NCBI RefSeq assembly: GCF_035961655.1
Contig: NZ_CP108393.1
Span: forward strand, 2,277,501-2,341,500
Origin: Streptomyces sp. NBC_01317
GTDB lineage: Bacteria; Actinomycetota; Actinomycetes; Streptomycetales; Streptomycetaceae
Length of the DNA: 64,000 bases
Reading direction: 5' to 3'
In this document: positions 58,503 through 64,000 of the stretch, in pieces
Position numbering within the stretch: the stretch's first letter is position 1
Layout: each line of letters opens with the position of its first letter
Translations under genes and position numbers: made by a program
The notes under the pieces: generated by a model
Seen by the model: the letters and a program-made list of their open reading frames with translations, nothing else
Database searches by the model: none
Told to the model about the DNA's origin: nothing

Positions 58503-59752
58503 GCGCGAGCCTCCGCTGTCGCCTTCACCGCGAGTTCCCGGGCCCGGGCACGGGCCCAGGTCTCCGCTTCAAGGACGTCCGGCACGGTGAGCGAGGTTCC
58601 CGCGAGGGGATTCCCGTGCTCCGCGACGACCTCGGTGACCGTGTCCATGATGCCGTTGAACGGGAGCCGGCCCCCCAGGAAAGCGTCCACGCACTCCTCG
58701 TTCGCGGCGTTGAACACCGCGGGAGCCGTGCCCCCGAGCGTACCGACGTGCCGGGCCAGTCCCACCGAGGGGAAGGCCTCGGTGTCGAGCGGGAAGAACT
58801 CCCAGGCCGACGCCGTGGTCCAGTCGAAGGCGGGGGCCGCGTCCGGGACGCGCCGGGGCCAGCCGAGTCCGACGGCGATCGGTCCGCCCATGTCGGGCGG
58901 GGTGGCCTGGGCCAGGGTGGAGCCGTCGGTGAACTCCACCATGGAGTGGACGTACGACTGCGGGTGGACGACGACCTCGATCCGTTCGAACGGGATGTCG
59001 TACAGCAGATGTGCCTCGATGACCTCGAGCCCCTTGTTGACGAGGGTCGCCGAGTTGATCGTGATCACCGGGCCCATGGCCCAGGTGGGGTGGGCGAGCG
59101 CGTCCTCGGGGGTGACGTCCGCCAGCTCCGCTCTCGTACGGCCCCGGAAGGGTCCCCCGGAGGCCGTCACGACCAGCTTGCGGACGTCGGCGCGGGTGCC
59201 GGCGGCCAGCGCCTGGAAGAGCGCGGCGTGTTCGGAGTCGACGGGGATGATCTGGCCGGGTCTCGCCACGGCCTTGACGAGCGGGCCGCCGACGATCAGC
59301 GATTCCTTGTTGGCAAGGGCGAGGGTACGGCCGGCTTCGAGGGCGGCCAGCGTGGGGGCGAGGCCGATGGAGCCGGTGATGCCGTTGAGCACGGTGTGGC
59401 AGTCGGACGCGGCGAGCTGGGTGGCCGCCTCCGGTCCCGCGAGGATCTCGGGGAGGGGCTCGCCCGGGCCGTACTCCGCCCGCAGGGCCTCTCTGAGCGC
59501 GGGCACGGCGTCCTCGCGCGCGACGGCGACCGTACGCACTCCGAGCCGCCGGGCCTGTCCGGCGAGCAGCGCCACCCGGCCGCCCGCGGCGGACAGCGCG
59601 GTGACGCGGAAGCGGTCGGGGTTGCGCAGGACCAGGTCGATGGCCTGGGTGCCGATGGAGCCTGTCGAGCCGAGGACGACGATGTCCCGGCGGCCTTCTG
59701 CCGGGTCGAAGGCGATGTGCGGGTCCGCGAGAGGGGCTGGGCTGTCGCTCAT
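58499..59752 (-). CDS. dxr: 1-deoxy-D-xylulose-5-phosphate reductoisomerase
   Basis: Enzyme of 417 aa making MEP, the first committed step of the MEP pathway, with NADPH. The cofactor motif GSTGSIG is at residues 28-34, [12 protein letters not shown] and [13 protein letters not shown] carry the metal and substrate residues, and [17 protein letters not shown] is near the C-terminal domain. I start at ATG 59752 (MSDSPAPL); ATG 59761 is also possible and has a GGGGCAAGA site. It is first in the dxr-rseP pair, and a long antisense open frame over it is not a gene. Confidence 0.97.
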   Translation of the reverse strand: MSDSPAPLADPHIAFDPAEGRRDIVVLGSTGSIGTQAIDLVLRNPDRFRVTALSAAGGRVALLAGQARRLGVRTVAVAREDAVPALREALRAEYGPGEPLPEILAGPEAATQLAASDCHTVLNGITGSIGLAPTLAALEAGRTLALANKESLIVGGPLVKAVARPGQIIPVDSEHAALFQALAAGTRADVRKLVVTASGGPFRGRTRAELADVTPEDALAHPTWAMGPVITINSATLVNKGLEVIEAHLLYDIPFERIEVVVHPQSYVHSMVEFTDGSTLAQATPPDMGGPIAVGLGWPRRVPDAAPAFDWTTASAWEFFPLDTEAFPSVGLARHVGTLGGTAPAVFNAANEECVDAFLGGRLPFNGIMDTVTEVVAEHGNPLAGTSLTVPDVLEAETWARARARELAVKATAEARA

Positions 59753-59903
59753 GGGCCCCATTCTTGCCCCATCGGCGCCGCGTCAGGACAGCGCGCCCCT
59801 CCACACGACCGAATCAGGACCCGCGGACGCCGGGCGGCTGGCGTCGGAGGCCGGTCCGTGGGGTGCTTCCGGAGCCGGTCAAGGGGGTGCCTTCCGAAGC
59901 CGG

Positions 59904-60647
59904 TCAGGAGGCGTCGAACGTGGCCCACTGGGCGCGGATCACGTCGGCTGGCACCGCGCCGACGTCCTTCGTGCCGGTGACCTCGGCGCGGAAGGAGAGG
60001 GTGGTGGAGCCGGACCGTACGACGGTCAGGTATTCGTACAGCTTCTTCTTGCCCCGGACGTCGAGGATCGTGAAGCGGTACGCGACGGAGTCGTCCCCCA
60101 GGTAGGGCGCCTTGACCGTTTCCACGGCGAGGTATTTCGCCCGCACGGGGGAGAGCCGGTCCTCGGTGAACCCGCCGGCGCAGGCACGGCCCGCGGTGGT
60201 GAGTGCCTTCATGACCCGGGCGGCGCCCTGTCCCGCGTACGAGCGCAGCCGGACGTCCACGGTGACGCCGAGCGTCTCGCGGGGGTCCTCGGCCCGGCGG
60301 CCGACCTCGGCGGCGGGGCGGAATCCGCTGACGCCGGGGGCGAGGCTGACGAGGGGCTGGCAGACGGCGGGGGCGGCGGTGTAGTCCGTGTCCAGAGGCC
60401 CGCCGAGGGGGTACGTGGACACGGTGTAGGCGCCGGCCCGTTCGCCGTCGGAGAGGGCGGCGGCGGTCAGTTGGCGTTCGGTGCGGGGCGGCGGGTCCGC
60501 CGGGGAGGCGGCGGGGGACGGCTTGTTGTCGGCCGTACCGCCGCCGGTGCACCCGGCGGCACCGGCCAGGACGCTCACGGCGAGCACGGCCACCGCCAGG
60601 CGGCTCCGCATGCGCCCGCGCCCGCCCCGCTTCGCTGCCCCGACCAT
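59904..60647 (-). CDS. Putative lipoprotein
   Basis: Protein of 247 aa. A basic start and a hydrophobic run (LAVAVLAVSVLAGAAGC) end in a lipobox cysteine, followed by a Pro/Ser linker. The rest is mixed alpha/beta with two cysteines (AVCQPL, RACAGG). No catalytic motif is seen. ATG 60647 follows GGGGAG. Function unknown; it lies between dxr and the double-GNAT gene. Confidence 0.85.
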   Translation of the reverse strand: MVGAAKRGGRGRMRSRLAVAVLAVSVLAGAAGCTGGGTADNKPSPAASPADPPPRTERQLTAAALSDGERAGAYTVSTYPLGGPLDTDYTAAPAVCQPLVSLAPGVSGFRPAAEVGRRAEDPRETLGVTVDVRLRSYAGQGAARVMKALTTAGRACAGGFTEDRLSPVRAKYLAVETVKAPYLGDDSVAYRFTILDVRGKKKLYEYLTVVRSGSTTLSFRAEVTGTKDVGAVPADVIRAQWATFDAS

Positions 60648-60713
60648 GCGTCTCCCCCTGCTGTGTTGATCACGACGACCGAGGCTCGATTGTGCGGCAC
60701 GGGGGCGGCCGGC

Positions 60714-61703
60714 TCACAACCCGGCGCCGGGTGTCTCGCGCGGCAGCGCGGCGTAGCGGTGCTCCAGGACCACGCGGTAGCCCGACGCGTCGTACAGGCC
60801 CATCGCGACGGTGTTCCCGCCGAACACGTTGAACATCAGCGCCGAGTCACCCGCGCCGAGCGTCTCGCTCTCGGCGACCGCCATCGACGCGTGGCCGAAC
60901 CCTTTGCCCCGGTGACTCCCGTCGATCTCCAGCGAGAAGCCGAAGGTCACCCCCGGCAGGTGGTGGTGCTTGAGCCAGAGGGTGCCGACCGGGGCACCCG
61001 CCGCCTCCAGGACAACGACGTTGTGGTCGGGGGTGGCCAGTCCCGCGGGCAGGAGGTCCGCGAAGTCGCGGTCCGACGTGGCCCGCGCCTCGTCGGGGGT
61101 GAGGGACCCGGAGCGGACGATGTCGGCGACGTATTCGTCTTTGCCCGCCACGAGCCAGGGCCCGTACTCGTCCGCTGTCATCGGGCGGGCGGTGAGGGCG
61201 GGCCCGGACGCACGGCCCGGCGTAGCTTCGCGGCGCGGCGCGGCTTCCCGGCCCGGCGCGGCTTCCCGGCCCGGCCCGGCGAGGTGGCGCAGGCGGGTCT
61301 GGCCCCGGACGGAGTAGTGCGCGAACAGCGGTTCCGCCTCCGTGAGTTGTACGGTCAGCCGGGTCGCCCCCGCCGCCGCGCACCGGTCCTCGGCCCACGT
61401 ACGGGCGGCCTCGCCGTGTCCCTGCCCCCGGTACGCGGGATCGATCCAGAGGTCTTCGATCCGGCCGGTGAGGGAGGGGCCCGGTTCGTCCTCGTCGAGG
61501 GACACGGCGACCCAGCCCACCGTCTCCCCGCCGTCCGCGGTCAGTTCGGCGACCGTCCGCCGGGCCTCGCCGGCCCGGACCTCCTCGATACGGCGCTCCA
61601 CGGCGGTGGCCGGATGCCCGGCGGAGTCGTACGCCGCGCGCAGCCGCCGCTCGAATCCCGCCTGCCAGCGGGAGGGGTCGTCCACCAGGCCGAAGTCCGT
61701 CAT
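60714..61703 (-). CDS. Tandem double-GNAT protein
   Basis: Protein of 329 aa with two acetyltransferase domains. The first has motif A IEDLWIDPAYRGQGHGEAA (about residues 84-102). The second has SLEIDGSHRGKGFGHASM (about 260-277) and ends LYDASGYRVVLEHRY. Between them is a short linker of repeats (GREAAPGREAAPRREATPGR), which in DNA is a run of near-identical 15-18-bp units. It is divergent from the glucanase gene. The substrate is unknown. Confidence 0.88.
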   Translation of the reverse strand: MTDFGLVDDPSRWQAGFERRLRAAYDSAGHPATAVERRIEEVRAGEARRTVAELTADGGETVGWVAVSLDEDEPGPSLTGRIEDLWIDPAYRGQGHGEAARTWAEDRCAAAGATRLTVQLTEAEPLFAHYSVRGQTRLRHLAGPGREAAPGREAAPRREATPGRASGPALTARPMTADEYGPWLVAGKDEYVADIVRSGSLTPDEARATSDRDFADLLPAGLATPDHNVVVLEAAGAPVGTLWLKHHHLPGVTFGFSLEIDGSHRGKGFGHASMAVAESETLGAGDSALMFNVFGGNTVAMGLYDASGYRVVLEHRYAALPRETPGAGL

Positions 61704-61878
61704 CGCGTCACCCTGTTCATCGCCGTGTCCTCGTGTCCGTCGCCGTACCCCTGGCCGGAAGTCCGCCGAGACGATACGCGGTCGGCGGGCGCGCTCCCAA
61801 CGGTTTTCGGGGCCGGGGGCAGGGCCGTACGGGATGGGGGGAACGGCCGCCCGGGGTGGGGCAGTTGTGTCATGTCCA

Positions 61879-61920
61879 TTGACATGACCACCCTCCGGAT
61901 CGATTCTGAGAGCGCTCTCA
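61879..61920 (+). promoter_or_regulatory. Promoter and LacI-type operator of the glucanase gene
   Basis: A -35 box TTGACA (61879-61884) and a -10-like GATTCT (61902-61907) are 17 bp apart. A 14-bp perfect palindrome TGAGAGCGCTCTCA (61907-61920) overlaps the expected start of transcription. It closely resembles the operators of Streptomyces LacI-family sugar repressors such as CebR (TGGGAGCGCTCCCA). A second inverted repeat GTCATGT / ACATGAC spans 61869-61888 over the -35. Confidence 0.8.
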
Positions 61921-61952
61921 ACCCCTCGACCCCCACATGCAGGAGGCAGAGC

Positions 61953-63146
61953 GTGCTCTCCCTGAAAAAGGTGCTGGCGTCTCTAGCGGCGGCGGTGATC
62001 CTCGCCGCGGGATTCACCGCCGCGGCACCGGCCGAACCCGCCGAGGCCGCCGTCCCGACGACGATCCCCCTGACCCTCACCAACAACTCCGGGCGCACCG
62101 ACCCGGTCTACGTCTACAACCTCGGCACCCTGCTCACCACGGGCCAGCAGGGCTGGGCCGACGAGAACGGCACCTTCCACGCCTGGCCCGCCGGCGGGAA
62201 CCCGCCGACCCCCGCGCCCGACGCGTCGATCGCCGGGCCCGCCAACGGGCAGTCCAAGACGATCCGGCTGCCGAAGTTCTCCGGCCGCGTCTACTTCTCG
62301 TACGGTCAGAAACTCGTCTTCAAGCTGACCACCGGCGGTCTCGTGCAGCCCGCGGTGCAGAACCCGGCCGACCCGAACCGGAACATCCTCTTCAACTGGA
62401 CCGAGTACACGCTCAACGACGCCGGCATCTGGATCAACAGCACCCAGGTCGACATGTTCTCGGCGCCGTACGCGGTCGGCGTCAAGATCCCCAACGGCAC
62501 CACCAAGACCACCGGGCACCTCAAGGCGGGCGGCTACAACGGCTTCTACAGCGCGCTGCGCGCCCAGTCGGGCTGGGGCGGCCTGATCCAGACCCGGTCC
62601 GACGGAACGGTCCTGCGCGCGCTCTCGCCCGGCCACGGCGTGGGGTCGGGCACCCTGTCCGCCACGGTCATGAACGACTACATCAACCGCGTCTGGACGA
62701 AGTACGCGTCCTCGACGCTGACGGTGACCCCGTTCACGGACCAGCCGAACACCAAGTACTTCGGGCGGGTCTCCGGCAACGTCATGAACTTCACCAACAG
62801 CGCGGGGGCCGTGGTCACGTCCTTCCAGAAGCCGGACTCCGACAGCATCTTCGGCTGCTACAAGCTGCTGGACGCGCCCAACGACCTGGTCCGCGGGCCG
62901 ATCTCCCGCACCCTGTGCGCCGGGTTCAACCGCTCCACGCTGCTGACCAACCCGAACCAGCCGGACACGAGCGCGGCGAACTTCTACAAGGACGCGGTGA
63001 CCAACCACTACGCCCGGCTGCTGCACGACCGGATGGCGGACGGCAAGGCGTACGCCTTCGCGTTCGACGACGTCGGCGCGCACGAGTCGCTGGTGAACGA
63101 CGGCAATCCGCAGCAGGCGTACATCACGCTCGACCCGTTCAACTAG
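61953..63146 (+). CDS. Secreted GH64-type beta-1,3-glucanase
   Basis: Protein of 397 aa. A signal peptide (residues 1 to about 33, ending PAEA-A) precedes a glucanase domain of the GH64/thaumatin-like type: IPLTLTNNSGRTDPVYVYNLG, VYFSYGQKLVFKL, FNWTEYTLNDAGIWINSTQVDMFS and FDDVGAHESLV. The enzyme should cleave fungal beta-1,3-glucans outside the cell. GTG 61953 follows a perfect AGGAGG site; the upstream frame runs back thousands of bases antisense to dxr and is not coding. No carbohydrate-binding module is attached. It is controlled by the operator just upstream. Confidence 0.92.
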   Translation: MLSLKKVLASLAAAVILAAGFTAAAPAEPAEAAVPTTIPLTLTNNSGRTDPVYVYNLGTLLTTGQQGWADENGTFHAWPAGGNPPTPAPDASIAGPANGQSKTIRLPKFSGRVYFSYGQKLVFKLTTGGLVQPAVQNPADPNRNILFNWTEYTLNDAGIWINSTQVDMFSAPYAVGVKIPNGTTKTTGHLKAGGYNGFYSALRAQSGWGGLIQTRSDGTVLRALSPGHGVGSGTLSATVMNDYINRVWTKYASSTLTVTPFTDQPNTKYFGRVSGNVMNFTNSAGAVVTSFQKPDSDSIFGCYKLLDAPNDLVRGPISRTLCAGFNRSTLLTNPNQPDTSAANFYKDAVTNHYARLLHDRMADGKAYAFAFDDVGAHESLVNDGNPQQAYITLDPFN

Positions 63147-63176
63147 GGCCTGTCCCAAGAGCTTTGCCCGGACATA

Positions 63177-63216
63177 CGGCAGGGCCGCGTCCACCGTCAC
63201 GGACGCGGCCCTGCCG
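63177..63216. terminator. Bidirectional terminator
   Basis: A 16-bp perfect stem (CGGCAGGGCCGCGTCC and complement) with an 8-nt loop, between the convergent glucanase and acyl-CoA dehydrogenase genes. Confidence 0.85.
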
Positions 63217-63242
63217 CCACTGCCACCCACTCCCCCGCCGGG

Positions 63243-64000
63243 TCAGCCGATCCGGCGGTGGACGTTCTCCCGCCCGGACGGGCCCGGCGTCGCGTCCGCG
63301 ATCCAGGGGCCGTCCCCGCTGGGGTCGACGATGCCTTCCTCCAGCCAGGTGTACGTACCGGACAGGACGCCGTCCACGACCTTGCGGTCGATCTCGTCCG
63401 TGTTGGACCAGAGCCGCGTGAACAGCTCCTCGACCCGGATTCTGGCCTGGCGGCAGAAGACGTCGGCCAGTTGGTACGCCTCGCGGCCGTGGTCGCCGCC
63501 GGTCCGCAGCATCTCGGCCCGTACACAGGCCGCGCTCATCGCGAAGATCTCCGCGCCGATGTCCACGATCCGCCCCAGGAAACCCTGTTTGGTCTCCATG
63601 CGGCCCTGCCAGCGGGACATCGCGTAGAACGTGGACCGGGCGAGCTTGCGCGAGGTCCGCTCGACGTACCGCAGGTGGACCGACAGGTCGGCGTGTCCGC
63701 TCGGGTGGAACTCCGCGTACGAGCCGGGGAGTTGGCCCGTACCGGCGACCAGTTTGGGCAGCCAGCGGGCGTAGAACCTGCCCGCCTGCGCGCCCGCCTT
63801 GGCCTTGTCCGAGAGGGACTTGTCGGGATCGATGATGTCGCCGGCCACCGCGAGGTGGGCGTCGACGGCCTCGCGGGCGATCAGCAGGTGCATGATCTCC
63901 GTCGAGCCCTCGAAGATGCGGTTGATGCGCATGTCCCTGAGCATCTGCTCGGCGGGGACGGCCCGTTCGCCGCGCGCCGCCAGCGACTCGGCGGTCTCGA
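63243..64000 (-). CDS. Acyl-CoA dehydrogenase, C-terminal part (partial)
   Basis: The visible 252 residues end an acyl-CoA dehydrogenase of the long (about 600 aa) actinobacterial type. The family motif MRINRIFEGSTEIMHLLIAREAVDAHLAVAG is plain, and a helical C-terminal extension follows (HADLSVHLRYVERTSRKL, LADVFCRQARIRVEELFTRL). Such enzymes oxidise acyl-CoA in the FAD-dependent first step of beta-oxidation. The 5' end lies beyond the window: the frame is open to position 64000, so the internal ATG at 63944 is not the start. Confidence 0.92.
   Translation of the reverse strand, partial: ETAESLAARGERAVPAEQMLRDMRINRIFEGSTEIMHLLIAREAVDAHLAVAGDIIDPDKSLSDKAKAGAQAGRFYARWLPKLVAGTGQLPGSYAEFHPSGHADLSVHLRYVERTSRKLARSTFYAMSRWQGRMETKQGFLGRIVDIGAEIFAMSAACVRAEMLRTGGDHGREAYQLADVFCRQARIRVEELFTRLWSNTDEIDRKVVDGVLSGTYTWLEEGIVDPSGDGPWIADATPGPSGRENVHRRIG

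Noticed and set aside
58419..61952. Long plus-strand open frame running into the glucanase gene
   Set aside because: It is antisense to dxr, a lipoprotein gene and the double-GNAT gene, which are all clearly real; the true glucanase start is GTG 61953 with AGGAGG.

Overview
The window is a stretch of a high-GC actinobacterial chromosome, almost certainly Streptomyces. Coding GC is very high, GTG and TTG starts are common, ATGA/GTGA overlaps join operon genes, and the gene order (rnj-dapA-thyX-dapB-pnp-rpsO, a type VII secretion locus, ribF-truB-rbfA-infB-nusA-rimP, proS-ispG-rseP-dxr) matches the conserved central region of Streptomyces genomes as I remember it. All calls come from reading the sequence; no database search was run.

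Layout. 1-602: 5' end of a 16S rRNA gene on the minus strand with its leader and promoter region, backed by a strong terminator of the RNase J gene. 603-10723: housekeeping genes, nearly all minus: rnj, dapA, thyX, dapB, an M16 peptidase, pnp and rpsO, plus two small membrane proteins. 10973-34276: a full type VII (ESX-like) secretion locus: eccD, eccC, a three-gene accessory cassette (small alpha-helical protein, 766-aa protein, lipoprotein), esxA/esxB, two mycosins (one intact, one lacking catalytic residues), a 551-aa Ala/Gly-rich substrate-like protein ending in a YxxxD signal, a coiled-coil partner, eccB, eccE, an unknown partner of eccE, a DUF397 protein, and a large Pro-rich MinD/EspI-like ATPase. 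34475-40497: a five-gene peptide ABC transporter operon. 40498-41206: a repeat-filled convergent intergenic region. 41207-49743: the translation/RNA operon region (ribF, truB, rbfA, DUF503, infB, ylxR, nusA, rimP). 49894-51741: a lipoprotein, a DUF4439 protein and a degenerate aminoglycoside-kinase-like protein. 51742-52450: a second repeat-filled convergent intergenic region. 52451-61703: proS, two GNAT genes, ispG, rseP, dxr, a lipoprotein and a double-GNAT gene. 61953-63146: a secreted GH64-type glucanase under a clear LacI-family-type operator. 63243-64000: the C-terminal part of an acyl-CoA dehydrogenase running off the window.

How the genes fit together. EccB, EccC, EccD and EccE form the membrane secretion machine, the intact MycP is its membrane-bound protease, EsxA/EsxB are the small WXG100 substrates, and the EspI-like ATPase and the 239-aa protein are probable cytosolic accessories. 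The least explained parts are the pseudo-mycosin next to esxBA, the three-gene cassette after eccC, the inactive-looking kinase at 50839-51741, and a pair of inverted palindromic, AT-enriched elements at 40630-41094 lying inside an array of short Streptomyces intergenic repeats.
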